A DNA stretch of 32,244 nt from positions 1 through 32,244 of the forward strand of contig CALVJD010000004.1 in the NCBI GenBank assembly GCA_944332005.1. Direction: 5' to 3'. The number at the start of each line of letters is the position of its first letter. Within the stretch, counting starts at the first letter, position 1. Below the pieces are notes generated by a model. That model was not told where the DNA came from, made no database searches, and saw only the letters and a list, made by a program, of their open reading frames with translations. Position numbers and translations under genes: made by a program. The DNA is from an uncultured Bacilli bacterium (lineage in GTDB: Bacteria; Bacillota_I; Bacilli_A; RF39; UBA660). Positions 21,391 through 29,914 of this stretch are shown here, one piece after another.

Positions 21391-24012
21391 ATGGAACGAT
21401 TAAAAATAGGACTTACGAATAAAGAAGTAGAAGAGAATCGTAAAAAATATGGATCAAATGCTATCACTGCTAAAAAGCAAGAAGGATTTTTTCATTTGCT
21501 CTTAGAATCACTTGGAGATCCTATTATCAAGATCTTATTGATTGCGCTTGCAATTAAAACGGTGTTTTTACTAAAAGATTTTGATTGGTTTGAAACGATT
21601 GGAATCGTAATTGCTATTTTCTTAGCATCCTTTATTTCGACCGTATCGGAATATGGTAGTGAAAAAGCATTCAAACGATTACAAGAAGAGACTTCTAAGA
21701 TCAAATGTCGTGTTTTACGTAATGGTAAGATTGTTGAAGTTTCAATCGATGAGATTGTTGTAGAGGATATTGTATTATTAGATTCGGGTGATAAAATACC
21801 AGCGGATGGTATGATTGTAGAGGGAGAATTAAATGTCGATGAATCATCTTTGAATGGAGAGACAAAAGAACAACACAAAGAGACATGGAGAGGAGGCACG
21901 ATTACCGAAAAAAATAGCGTATTTCGAGGGACCGTTGTCTATTCTGGGCGAGCGAAGATGAAGGTCACAAAGGTTGGTGATCAAACGTTCTATGGAAAAT
22001 TATCGAAAGAATTACAAGAAAAGCAGCCGGAAAGTCCCTTACGATTACGTTTACGTGGCCTTGCCAATGTCATCAGTAAGATTGGTTATGTAGGAGCTGT
22101 TTTAGTAAGTCTATCCTATTTATTTTATAGTGTTGTCATAATAAATCATTTTGATTTAGAGCTTATCATGGAAACACTTACCAATTTTCCTTTGATGTTA
22201 GGTTATATTTTATATGCGTTGACACTATCCGTTACCATTATTGTGGTAGCAGTTCCAGAAGGTCTTCCCATGATGATTACCTTAGTGTTATCCTCCAATA
22301 TGAAACGCATGTTAAAAGATCATGTATTAGTACGCAAGTTGATGGGAATTGAAACGGCAGGTAGTATCAATATTTTATTTACCGATAAAACAGGAACACT
22401 TACGAAGGGAAAATTGGAAGTGGTGTCAGTTATGGGTGGAGATAAGGAATCTTTTAAAAAGGAAAAAGAGCTAGAAAAATATCCGCGTTTTCACGAATTA
22501 GTGAAACTATCGATGCTTTATAACAATGGAAGTACTTTTAATGAACAAAGACATGCGATTGGAGGGAATATTACCGATCGAGCTATTTTAGAATTTATTA
22601 AAAGTGATCCGAAAATGAATTATCAGATTAAAAATAATCTTCCTTTCGATAGCAAAAACAAATATTCGAAAACGACTGTTGATGGTCCGAAAAAATTGAC
22701 TTTAATCAAAGGAGCGCCTGAGAAGATTTTGCCATTTTGTACGGAATATTATCGGAAAGATGGCACGAAGGCTAGTTTGATTGGTAAGCGTGAAATTGAA
22801 CGTCTCATCAAACAAGCGACGATGAAAGGAATTCGTGTTTTAGTACTAGCAACTAGTGAGCGTGATACTACTTATTTTCGTAATTTAACCTTAGTAGGAA
22901 TCGTTTATATCAAAGATGATGTTCGTAAAGAGGCCAAAGAAGGTGTCAAATTAGTAGAAAGCGCTCATATTCAAACCGTTATGATTACGGGAGATAATAA
23001 AGATACAGCCAGTGCGATTGCGAAAGAAGTTGGATTATTAAATATACCAGATGCTTTGATTTTAACCTCTGATGAGATGAATCAAAAAAATGATGAAGAA
23101 ATGAAGCAACTTTTACCACGTTTGCGAGTTGTCGCCAGATCTTTACCACAAGATAAAAGCAGGCTGATACGGCTTTCTCAAGAATGTGATTTAGTCGTAG
23201 GTATGACAGGAGATGGTGTAAACGATGCGCCAGCTCTAAAAAAGGCCGATGTTGGATTTGCGATGGGAAGTGGAACCGAAGTAGCGAAAGAAGCGAGTGA
23301 TGTCGTGATTCTGGATGACAATTTCTTATCGATTTCGAAAGCTATCTTATTTGGAAGAACTATTTTTAAAAGCATTCGTAAATTTATTATTCTTCAACTT
23401 ACCATCAATTGTTGCGCGATCGGTTTATCGATCATAGGTCCGTTCATAGGCATTGGAGCTCCTGTTACCGTAATTCAGATGTTATGGATCAATATGGTGA
23501 TGGATACTTTAGCCGGATTAGCGTTCGCCTTTGAGCCACCACTCAAAGAATATATGAAAGAAAAACCAAAGAAAAAAGAAGAACCAATCATGAATAAATA
23601 TATGATGCACGAAATTATTTTTACCGGTGCTTATTCCTGTCTATTATGTATTTTGTTTTTAAAACTTCCTATTATGAAAACGTTTTATCGTAGTTCTCCG
23701 AATGACGAATATTTGATGACTGCCTTTTTTGCCCTCTTCATCTTTATCGATATTTTCAATAGTTTGAATGCTAGGACCCATCGCTTGCATATTTTTGCCA
23801 ATATTTTTAAAAACAAAGTATTTATTTTGGTTATGATTTTTATTATCAGTGTTCAAATCTTACTCGTTTACTATGGTGGATCGTTGTTTAGAACTTCTGG
23901 TTTAACATTAAGAGAGTTACTTTTCACCATTTTATTAGCAGCTACTGTTATACCAGTGGACTGGCTTAGAAAAATTACTCTACGCCTACAAGGAGTAAAG
24001 GGAGGTGTTTAA
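21391..24012 (+). CDS. P-type calcium-transporting ATPase (P2-type)
   Basis: An 873-residue ion pump that exports cations at the cost of ATP, phosphorylated at Asp332 in DKTGTLT. Other marks: the DESSLNGE actuator-domain loop (150-157; TGES-like), the ion-binding VAVPEGLP (287-293), KGAPE in the nucleotide domain, MITGDN and TGDGVNDAPALKKADVGFAMG. The ten expected membrane helices can be placed: two near 35-85, two near 230-300 and six after 665. NxxxD in the last group (WINMVMDTLAGLAFAFEPP) fits calcium pumps of the SERCA/PMCA group; I favour calcium over sodium or manganese without proof. A strong SD (AGGAGG) precedes ATG 21391. The promoter is not clear, and no terminator lies between this gene and the next. 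Confidence 0.92.
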   Translation: MERLKIGLTNKEVEENRKKYGSNAITAKKQEGFFHLLLESLGDPIIKILLIALAIKTVFLLKDFDWFETIGIVIAIFLASFISTVSEYGSEKAFKRLQEETSKIKCRVLRNGKIVEVSIDEIVVEDIVLLDSGDKIPADGMIVEGELNVDESSLNGETKEQHKETWRGGTITEKNSVFRGTVVYSGRAKMKVTKVGDQTFYGKLSKELQEKQPESPLRLRLRGLANVISKIGYVGAVLVSLSYLFYSVVIINHFDLELIMETLTNFPLMLGYILYALTLSVTIIVVAVPEGLPMMITLVLSSNMKRMLKDHVLVRKLMGIETAGSINILFTDKTGTLTKGKLEVVSVMGGDKESFKKEKELEKYPRFHELVKLSMLYNNGSTFNEQRHAIGGNITDRAILEFIKSDPKMNYQIKNNLPFDSKNKYSKTTVDGPKKLTLIKGAPEKILPFCTEYYRKDGTKASLIGKREIERLIKQATMKGIRVLVLATSERDTTYFRNLTLVGIVYIKDDVRKEAKEGVKLVESAHIQTVMITGDNKDTASAIAKEVGLLNIPDALILTSDEMNQKNDEEMKQLLPRLRVVARSLPQDKSRLIRLSQECDLVVGMTGDGVNDAPALKKADVGFAMGSGTEVAKEASDVVILDDNFLSISKAILFGRTIFKSIRKFIILQLTINCCAIGLSIIGPFIGIGAPVTVIQMLWINMVMDTLAGLAFAFEPPLKEYMKEKPKKKEEPIMNKYMMHEIIFTGAYSCLLCILFLKLPIMKTFYRSSPNDEYLMTAFFALFIFIDIFNSLNARTHRLHIFANIFKNKVFILVMIFIISVQILLVYYGGSLFRTSGLTLRELLFTILLAATVIPVDWLRKITLRLQGVKGGV

Positions 24013-24060
24013 TTTTCTTTTAAAAAGGAATATGGTATAATCAATACAGGAAGTGAGAGT

Positions 24061-24792
24061 ATGAAATATCGCTTTTATCATATGAAAAAATGGATACCAA
24101 TCTTATTATCTGGCATGTTATTGACCAGTATGACTGGATGTAGTACGAAAGAACCAGAGGTAGAAATCGTAACATCACCAGCTTCTGAAGAGGTATCCGA
24201 AGAAGAAAAAGGAGAAATGATTTTGAATAAATTGGAAGAATTAGAAGAGCAAGTAGTAACCTTTTTGAACAGTGAAGACTTTGAAAAAGGAAAAGATAAA
24301 GCAGCGGAAATTTCATTTACGGTAATTGACTTTATTTTCTATGACAAAGAAATCAATGGTCTTCGTTTTCGCGATATACCAGAAAAAATAAAATATCAAG
24401 TTGTTAGAATAGGACAAAATATCGACCAGATGATCGAAGCAAAATATCCTGATTATAAAAATGAAATAAAAGAACAAGCGAAGGAGACGGGAACGACGAT
24501 TTCCGATCAGTATCACCATTTAACGGAATATTTAGAAGAAAAATTAGAAGAACAAATAGGCACTGAAAAAGTAGAAGAGTTAAAAACATATTGTGATAAC
24601 ACTTCTCAAAAAGCGCGAGATGGATTGAACTTTATCATCGAAAAAGGAAGCGATATATACGATTATTTGGAAGAACAATATGGCGATGATATAAGAGATA
24701 ATTATGCTAAAATAAAAGAATATGCGAAAGAAAAAGTAGGTGATTTATCGCATTGGTATCAAAACAAAAAAGAAGAATATGGAAAAGAATAG
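24061..24792 (+). CDS. Helical lipoprotein of unknown function
   Basis: A 243-residue protein with a signal peptide and lipobox (LLTSMTGC, lipidated Cys27), predicted to sit on the outer face of the membrane. The mature part is very acidic at first (EVEIVTSPASEEVSEEEKGE), then almost all helical with heptad-like charged runs ending in KIKEYAKEKVGDLSHWYQNK; coiled-coil structure is likely. I recognise no family. SD GGAAGTGAG supports ATG 24061 over the internal ATG at 24082. An extended -10 (TGgTATAAT, 24033-24041) ends 19 bases before the start, so it is probably transcribed separately from the calcium pump. Confidence 0.7.
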   Translation: MKYRFYHMKKWIPILLSGMLLTSMTGCSTKEPEVEIVTSPASEEVSEEEKGEMILNKLEELEEQVVTFLNSEDFEKGKDKAAEISFTVIDFIFYDKEINGLRFRDIPEKIKYQVVRIGQNIDQMIEAKYPDYKNEIKEQAKETGTTISDQYHHLTEYLEEKLEEQIGTEKVEELKTYCDNTSQKARDGLNFIIEKGSDIYDYLEEQYGDDIRDNYAKIKEYAKEKVGDLSHWYQNKKEEYGKE

Positions 24793-24795
24793 ACA

Positions 24796-24824
24796 TTGTA
24801 ATCATACAGTAAACATGGTATGAT
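24796..24824 (+). promoter_or_regulatory. Promoter of the TM2/DUF2752 pair
   Basis: TTGTAA (24796-24801), 17 bases, TATGAT (24819-24824) with extended TGg. Confidence 0.6.
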
Positions 24825-24843
24825 ATTATTATGAGGTGTAAAA

Positions 24844-25206
24844 ATGGCGAAGTTTTGTAAGAATTGTGGAAACAAATTAGAGGAAGGACAACAGGTGTGT
24901 TTAAATTGTGGTTTCTTAGTCGATGAAGAAAAGATCCAAAAAGAGACGAATTCACAAACGGTCAGTGGTAGAAAATCGAAGATTGCTGCTGGTATATTGG
25001 CTCTATTTATGGGAAGTCTTGGAATTCATAATTTCTATTTGGGATATACTGGTAAAGCAATTGCGCAATTGTTACTTACGACTGTTGGTTGGATTTTGTG
25101 TATGACAGGTCCTATCATATCAGGCATTTGGGCGTTTATCGAAGCAATTATGATTTTATCCGGGGGGATTTCGACGGATGCGAATGGTAACCCTTTGTCA
25201 GACTAA
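24844..25206 (+). CDS. Zinc-ribbon TM2-domain membrane protein
   Basis: A 120-residue protein with an N-terminal zinc ribbon (Cys5, Cys8, Cys19, Cys22: FCKNCGNKL ... VCLNCGF), a short linker, then a TM2 domain: KIAAGILALFMGSLGIHNFY, the conserved LGYTGKAIAQL, and a second membrane helix. TM2 proteins with a ribbon are widespread in Firmicutes; their function is unknown. GAGGTG SD lies before ATG 24844. The DUF2752 gene starts inside its last codons, so the two are translationally coupled and may work together in the membrane. Confidence 0.88.
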   Translation: MAKFCKNCGNKLEEGQQVCLNCGFLVDEEKIQKETNSQTVSGRKSKIAAGILALFMGSLGIHNFYLGYTGKAIAQLLLTTVGWILCMTGPIISGIWAFIEAIMILSGGISTDANGNPLSD

Positions 25207-25576
25207 TAAGAATCGCATAAAAAATAGTCTTCTTCTATTAGGATTTGGAATATCGTATTTGGTGATATTCCAATTTTCTTTACTTCCAAAATGCCCATTT
25301 AAAGTATTAACCGCTTATCCTTGCCCAGCTTGTGGAATGACGAGAGCATTTCAAACCCTTTTAAATGGTGATATTATTAGCTCTTTCTCTTCCCATATTT
25401 TGGCTTTTCCTCTTTTTGTCTCTTTTGCCGTACTGATTTTATGCTTAATTTATGGTATGATTACAAATCAAGATCTGGTTACTAAAAAAGTGATACCATT
25501 ATTGGAACGATATTATGGTGTTATCATAATATTGTTACTAATTAGTTGGGGAATCAATCTTTATCGTGGAATTTAA
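25178..25576 (+). CDS. DUF2752-family membrane protein
   Basis: A 132-residue membrane protein with the DUF2752 signature CPFKVLTAYPCPACGMTRAF (about residues 39-58), followed by two further hydrophobic segments and the NGDI turn. The conserved cysteines in C-PxCGMTR are of unknown role. Three or four membrane helices are likely. The start is ATG 25178 or ATG 25184; both lie inside the TM2 gene (29- or 23-base overlap) with a G-rich SD at about 25162. A strong terminator closes the two-gene unit. Confidence 0.8.
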   Translation: MRMVTLCQTNKNRIKNSLLLLGFGISYLVIFQFSLLPKCPFKVLTAYPCPACGMTRAFQTLLNGDIISSFSSHILAFPLFVSFAVLILCLIYGMITNQDLVTKKVIPLLERYYGVIIILLLISWGINLYRGI

Positions 25577-25592
25577 GGATAGAAAGATTTTT

Positions 25593-25627
25593 ACTGTGGA
25601 AAAAAAGTTTTCCACAGTTTTCTTTTT
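25593..25627 (+). terminator. Terminator of the TM2/DUF2752 pair
   Basis: ACTGTGGAAAA and TTTTCCACAGT form a perfect 11-bp stem with an AAAG loop and T-rich tail. The arms also read as relaxed DnaA boxes. Confidence 0.88.
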
Positions 25628-25660
25628 CAAAATTGGACAAAGATCGCCATTTTAATCTCG

Positions 25661-25669
25661 TTATCCACA
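25661..25669 (+). promoter_or_regulatory. DnaA box
   Basis: TTATCCACA, an exact match to the strong DnaA box, in the spacer before ptsH. Two TTTTCCACA-like sequences lie 45-66 bases upstream in the terminator arms. A single nine-base match is weak evidence. Confidence 0.35.
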
Positions 25670-25699
25670 ACTTTCTGTTGACGTTCTTGCAAATAAAAC

Positions 25700-25728
25700 T
25701 TTCCAATTGTAAAAAATTGTGGTATGAT
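25700..25728 (+). promoter_or_regulatory. Promoter of the ptsHI-EII operon
   Basis: TTTCCA (25700-25705), 17 bases, TATGAT (25723-25728) with extended TGg; an alternative pair TTGTAA/TATAGT (25707-25734) overlaps it. No CcpA cre site is seen. Confidence 0.5.
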
Positions 25729-25771
25729 TATAGTAAATAATAGGTATCATATGCCATAGGGAGGTTAGAGA

Positions 25772-26032
25772 ATGCAAAAAAAAGAAGTAATCGTAAAAAG
25801 TGTGACTGGATTACATGCGAGACCAGGATCTAATCTAGTAGAACTCGCTATGACTTTCTCGTCCGATATCAAATTATTAGTGAACGGTAAAGAAATCAAT
25901 GCCAAAGAAGTGCTAGAAGTGATCATGGGAAATATTAATTGTGGTGATCATGTGACGGTTGTTACCAATGGAACCGATGAAGTAGAAGCATTAAATAAAA
26001 TTGCCGAATATATAGAAACGACGGTGGAATAA
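25772..26032 (+). CDS. ptsH: HPr phosphocarrier protein with Glu at position 46
   Basis: An 86-residue HPr that carries phosphate from enzyme I to the EIIA domain. The active-site His15 is in GLHARPGSN, and the fold length fits without gaps. Aligned with Bacillus HPr (NGK at 38-40 in both), position 46 is Glu (NAKEVLEVIMG) where nearly all HPr proteins have Ser (LKSIMGV). In Firmicutes HPr kinase phosphorylates that Ser to switch on CcpA carbon control, so this HPr should be outside that control or permanently in a Ser-P-like state. It starts the operon with SD GGGAGG; its stop overlaps the EI start by one base (TAATG). Confidence 0.95.
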   Translation: MQKKEVIVKSVTGLHARPGSNLVELAMTFSSDIKLLVNGKEINAKEVLEVIMGNINCGDHVTVVTNGTDEVEALNKIAEYIETTVE

Positions 26033-27765
26033 TGCGATACTTAGGAAATAAAGTTGGAAATGGTTTAGCGATCGGTAAAGTTTTAGTGATTCGTAATCAA
26101 ATACCAGAGATAAAAGAATGGAATCTTGTCGATGTCAAGGAAAAAGAAAATGAAAAAAAACGCGTTTTAGATATTGTAAAGGCCGTTATTAGTGATTATG
26201 AACGTGTGATGAATGAAGCAGAAGAACCAGAAATCAAAGATTTATGTGGTTTTTATCGGACATTGTTAATGTCGGGATCATTGCAAAAGGCTATGACCGA
26301 TAAGATTGAATTAGAAGATTATAATGTTTTCGGTGCCATTAAAGTGGTAATGTCGGAAAAAGAAAAAGAATTATCATTGATCGACAATGAATATTTGCGT
26401 GAACGTAGTAAAGATATTGCCGATGTTACCAATAAATTACTTCGTAAAGGACTAGGTATAAAAGAACTTGATTTAGCGCATTTAACCGAAGATACCATTT
26501 TAGTATCAGAAGAAATTGCACCATCTGTATTGCTTTCCAAACATTTAGAACATGTGAAAGGAATCGTTTCTGAGTTAGGTGGCAAAACTTCTCATGTGGC
26601 GATTTTAGCAAGAACACTTGGTATTCCATCGGTTTTTGGTATTCAAGATATCAGCAATATTTTACAAGATGGCGAACTTATTTTTCTAAATGGAAATCAA
26701 GGTTATTTAGAAACAGAATTGACAGATCGAGATATTGCAGAAGCAAAAGAGAAAATTGTCAAAGCTGCACTTCTCGAACAGAATTTACAAGAGATGATTG
26801 ATAAACCTGCTATCACAAAAGACGGCAAACAGTTTGAAGTGGCCGCCAATGCTGGTGATTTGACCGAGTTAGATAAATTATTAGAAGTAAAAAGTGATGG
26901 AATTGGTTTGTTTCGTACGGAATTCTTATTTTTGAATCGTAGTACCGAACCAAGCGAAGAATATCTTTTTCAAGTTTATAAAACGTTTACCGAAAAGTTA
27001 GAAGGGAAACCACTTATTGTTCGAACGCTCGATATCGGTGGTGATAAAAAGTGTACCTATCTTCACATCCCGGAAGAACAAAATCCTTTTCTAGGATACC
27101 GTGCCATTCGATATTGTTTAGATCATAAAGACTTTTTTAAAGTATCACTGAGAGCTATTTTGAGAGCAAGTCATTATGGAAATGTCAAAATCATGTATCC
27201 GATGATTTCTTCCCTAGAGGAAATAAAAGAAGCAAATCAAATATTAGAAGAAGCAAAACAAGAACTGAGGGATCAAAATATTCTGTTTGATGACCATATT
27301 CAAACCGGAATCATGGTCGAAATTCCATCGGTTGCTTGTATGGCAGATTTACTGATTGATGAAGTTGATTTCTTTAGTATTGGAACCAATGATTTAATTC
27401 AGTATGGACTAGCGGTCGACCGTGTTAATCCGACTGTTAGTAAGCTTTATAATTTCTTTAATCCTGGAGTTGTTCGTCTTATTAAGCATACGATCGATGC
27501 CGGAAAGGGAAGGGAAGCAAAATTTGTTGGTATGTGTGGAGAAATGGCAGCAGACCCATTAGGAATTATTCTTTTAGTAGGATTAGGACTACATGAATTT
27601 AGTGTGAATGTTGCGTCTGTATTAAAAGTGAAAAAACTGATTTCTCTAATCGAAGCAGAAAAGGCAGAAGCTTTGATTGAACCAATTATGAAAATGAAGA
27701 CTGCAGAAGAAATCGAATCATGTTTGAACCAATATGCGAAAGAAGCATATGGAGAATATTATTAA
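26032..27765 (+). CDS. ptsI: PTS enzyme I (PEP-protein phosphotransferase)
   Basis: A 577-residue cytoplasmic enzyme that takes phosphate from PEP and passes it to HPr. The phospho-His188 is in GGKTSHVAILAR; the PEP-binding parts GIGLFRTEFLF (about 290-300), RTLDIGGDK (331-339), the EIPSVA segment and SIGTNDLIQY are all present; the catalytic Cys502 is in GMCGEMAADP. Length matches the family (about 570). Start ATG 26032 lies in the HPr stop codon, the usual coupled ptsHI arrangement. IIB follows after nine bases, so the general and sugar-specific PTS genes share one transcript. Confidence 0.97.
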   Translation: MRYLGNKVGNGLAIGKVLVIRNQIPEIKEWNLVDVKEKENEKKRVLDIVKAVISDYERVMNEAEEPEIKDLCGFYRTLLMSGSLQKAMTDKIELEDYNVFGAIKVVMSEKEKELSLIDNEYLRERSKDIADVTNKLLRKGLGIKELDLAHLTEDTILVSEEIAPSVLLSKHLEHVKGIVSELGGKTSHVAILARTLGIPSVFGIQDISNILQDGELIFLNGNQGYLETELTDRDIAEAKEKIVKAALLEQNLQEMIDKPAITKDGKQFEVAANAGDLTELDKLLEVKSDGIGLFRTEFLFLNRSTEPSEEYLFQVYKTFTEKLEGKPLIVRTLDIGGDKKCTYLHIPEEQNPFLGYRAIRYCLDHKDFFKVSLRAILRASHYGNVKIMYPMISSLEEIKEANQILEEAKQELRDQNILFDDHIQTGIMVEIPSVACMADLLIDEVDFFSIGTNDLIQYGLAVDRVNPTVSKLYNFFNPGVVRLIKHTIDAGKGREAKFVGMCGEMAADPLGIILLVGLGLHEFSVNVASVLKVKKLISLIEAEKAEALIEPIMKMKTAEEIESCLNQYAKEAYGEYY

Positions 27766-27774
27766 GGAGGAATT

Positions 27775-28248
27775 ATGGCAAAAGAAAATAATATTTTATT
27801 AGCTAGAATCGACAATCGTTTGATTCATGGTCAAGTAGTATGTTTGTGGGCAGGATCAGTGGGGGCGAACTTAATCGTGGTAGCTGACGATGATACTGCA
27901 AGCAGTGAAGTAGAACAAAGTATCATGAGGATGGCAGCGTCCTCACTTGGATACGATAGTCGTTTTTTCACAATCAAACATACGATTGATATTATTGATA
28001 AGGCTTCAAGTAGTCAGAAGATTTTACTCATTTGTAAAACTCCTGCGCAACTTAGAGAGATAATTGAAGGAGGTGTAGTGGTCCATAAAGTAAATATTGG
28101 TAATCTTCATTTCCAAGAAGGAAAGAAGAGTATTGCTGATAAGGTCTATGTCGATGATAAAGACTTAGATGATCTTAATTTTATCAAGGAACATGTCGAT
28201 GAAATCTTTATTCAAGACACTCCTGATACCAAAAAAGAGAGTTTTTAA
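27775..28248 (+). CDS. PTS mannose-family IIB component
   Basis: A 157-residue cytoplasmic protein that passes phosphate from IIA to the sugar. The phospho-His18 lies in ARIDNRLIHGQVV, the IIB-Man signature; VADDDTASSEVEQ and the C-terminal VNIGNLHFQEGKKSI fit the family. Sequence flavour is closest to AgaB/SorB-type members, but sugar specificity cannot be read. SD AAGGAGGAA precedes the ATG, nine bases after ptsI. Confidence 0.93.
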   Translation: MAKENNILLARIDNRLIHGQVVCLWAGSVGANLIVVADDDTASSEVEQSIMRMAASSLGYDSRFFTIKHTIDIIDKASSSQKILLICKTPAQLREIIEGGVVVHKVNIGNLHFQEGKKSIADKVYVDDKDLDDLNFIKEHVDEIFIQDTPDTKKESF

Positions 28249-28257
28249 GGAGGAAAT

Positions 28258-29028
28258 ATGGAAATTACTTTATTACAAGGAATTTTAATAACATTACTAG
28301 TTATGATATTAGTAGTTGACCGTCATCTAGAAGTATTTTTCTGGTTTAGACCAATTATTGTATGTCCATTAGTAGGGTTATTATTAAATGATTTAAATAC
28401 CGGCTTAGTTGCTGGTGGTATGGTAGAACTTGCGTTTGCGGGAATTACTGCCGTTGGAGGTGCATCGGTTCCAGAAGCATTGCTGACAAGTGTTATGACA
28501 GTTGTCTTTGCCCATATTACAGGACAATCAGTAGCTGCTTCACTTGCGCTTGCTTATCCATTCGGAGTATTATTACAATTCGTATGGACAATTCGTAACA
28601 CTGCTTTCTCATTCTTTAATGCACCTGCTGAAAAATATGCAGCCAAAGGTGATGTTAAGGGATTAACAAGATTATGTATCTATGGAATTTTAATTACGAT
28701 GGTAGGAGTAGGACTCTTAACATTCTTATCTGTTTACGCAGCTCAAGAACCACTTAAAAATTTAGTAGAATCAATGCCAGATTGGTTAATCCATGGATTC
28801 TCAGTAGCCGGTGGATTATTACCTGCTGTCGGATTTGCAATGTTATTACGTGTAACATTAAAAGCAAAATACATGCCTTACTTATTAGCAGGATTCTTAT
28901 TTGCTACTTATATTAAACCAGATAACGTATTACCAATTGCTATCATGGGACTTGCTTTTGCAATGATTACTTACTACCGTAGTGTAGAAGCACCAAGTAG
29001 TGAAGGAGGTAATGAGAATGGCATCTAA
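28258..29028 (+). CDS. PTS mannose-family IIC component
   Basis: A 256-residue membrane permease subunit with about six to seven hydrophobic segments. MVELAFAGITAVGGASVPE (about 55-73) is the conserved IIC-Man region that helps form the sugar path, and GGLLPAVGFAMLLR another. With IID it forms the transmembrane channel. SD AAGGAGGAAAT precedes the ATG, nine bases after IIB. The SD of IID lies in its last codons and the genes overlap by 11 bases. Confidence 0.93.
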   Translation: MEITLLQGILITLLVMILVVDRHLEVFFWFRPIIVCPLVGLLLNDLNTGLVAGGMVELAFAGITAVGGASVPEALLTSVMTVVFAHITGQSVAASLALAYPFGVLLQFVWTIRNTAFSFFNAPAEKYAAKGDVKGLTRLCIYGILITMVGVGLLTFLSVYAAQEPLKNLVESMPDWLIHGFSVAGGLLPAVGFAMLLRVTLKAKYMPYLLAGFLFATYIKPDNVLPIAIMGLAFAMITYYRSVEAPSSEGGNENGI

Positions 29029-29836
29029 GACTGACAATAAGAAAACACAAAAAAGAGTAATTACTAATCATGATTTAAATGTAGTAGCTTATCGCTCAGT
29101 ATTAAACCAAGCAACATTCAACTATGAAAGAATGCAAAGCCTTGGATTTACAGCATCTATGGGACCTGCATTAAAGAAAATTTATAAGAATGACCCAAAG
29201 ACGTTAAGTACTGTTTTACACGATAATCTAGAATTTATCAATACACATAATACATTATTACCTTATCTACAAGGATTAATGTTATCACTTTATGAAGGTG
29301 GAGAAGATCCTGAAACGGTTAAGAAAATTAAAATTTCTTTATTCGGACCTTTGGCAGGTATTGGTGATGCCTTATTCTGGTTCACATTATTACCAATTAT
29401 GGCTGGTATCTGTGCATCTTTATCAAGTGATGGAAATGTATTAGGACCTATCCTTTTTGCAGTTGTGTTTTTCGCAGCATTCTTGTTACGTTTTCCACTT
29501 GCAAAAATCGGATATAAAACTGGAACATCTGCATTAGATAAATTACAAGAAAATACAAAAAGAATTGGAAATGCCGCATCTATTTTAGGTGTTACGATCT
29601 TAGGTGGATTAATTGCTAGTTATGTATCATTAAATGTGTTGACTGTAATTGATATTGGACATGGTGCTGAAGTGTCACTACAAACTGATTTCTTCGATAA
29701 AATCATGCCAAACTTATTACCATTTGCTTTCACATTCTTAATTTATTTCTTACTTAAGAAGAAAGTAAATCCAACTCTATTAATTTGTATTATCATTGTA
29801 TTAGCAATTTTATGTTCATTCTTAGGAATTTTATAA
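29018..29836 (+). CDS. PTS mannose-family IID component
   Basis: A 272-residue membrane protein, partner of IIC. It has the family marks YERMQSLGFTASMGPALKKI near the N-terminus, ISLFGPLAGIGDALFWFTLLP (about 103-123), and the G-YKTGTSALD motif, then C-terminal hydrophobic segments. I place the start at ATG 29018 because GAAGGAGGT ends seven bases upstream; ATG 29012 or GTG 29000 would overlap the SD. The gene is followed directly by a terminator that begins in its stop codon, though IIA downstream has its own extended -10. Confidence 0.93.
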   Translation: MASKTDNKKTQKRVITNHDLNVVAYRSVLNQATFNYERMQSLGFTASMGPALKKIYKNDPKTLSTVLHDNLEFINTHNTLLPYLQGLMLSLYEGGEDPETVKKIKISLFGPLAGIGDALFWFTLLPIMAGICASLSSDGNVLGPILFAVVFFAAFLLRFPLAKIGYKTGTSALDKLQENTKRIGNAASILGVTILGGLIASYVSLNVLTVIDIGHGAEVSLQTDFFDKIMPNLLPFAFTFLIYFLLKKKVNPTLLICIIIVLAILCSFLGIL

Positions 29837-29860
29837 AAAGCCGTATGGCTTTTTTCTTTT
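29835..29860 (+). terminator. Terminator starting in the IID stop codon
   Basis: AAAAAGCC (beginning with the last two bases of TAA) pairs with GGCTTTTT, GTAT loop, T tract. It lies inside the PTS operon, before IIA, so it may lower IIA expression relative to IIBCD. Confidence 0.8.
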
Positions 29861-29863
29861 TCA

Positions 29864-29872
29864 TGATATACT
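29864..29872 (+). promoter_or_regulatory. Extended -10 promoter of IIA
   Basis: TGaTATACT right after the IID terminator; no convincing -35. Confidence 0.45.
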
Positions 29873-29914
29873 ATTAGTAATAAGATATGGAATCAAATAG
29901 AAAGAGGATGAAAT

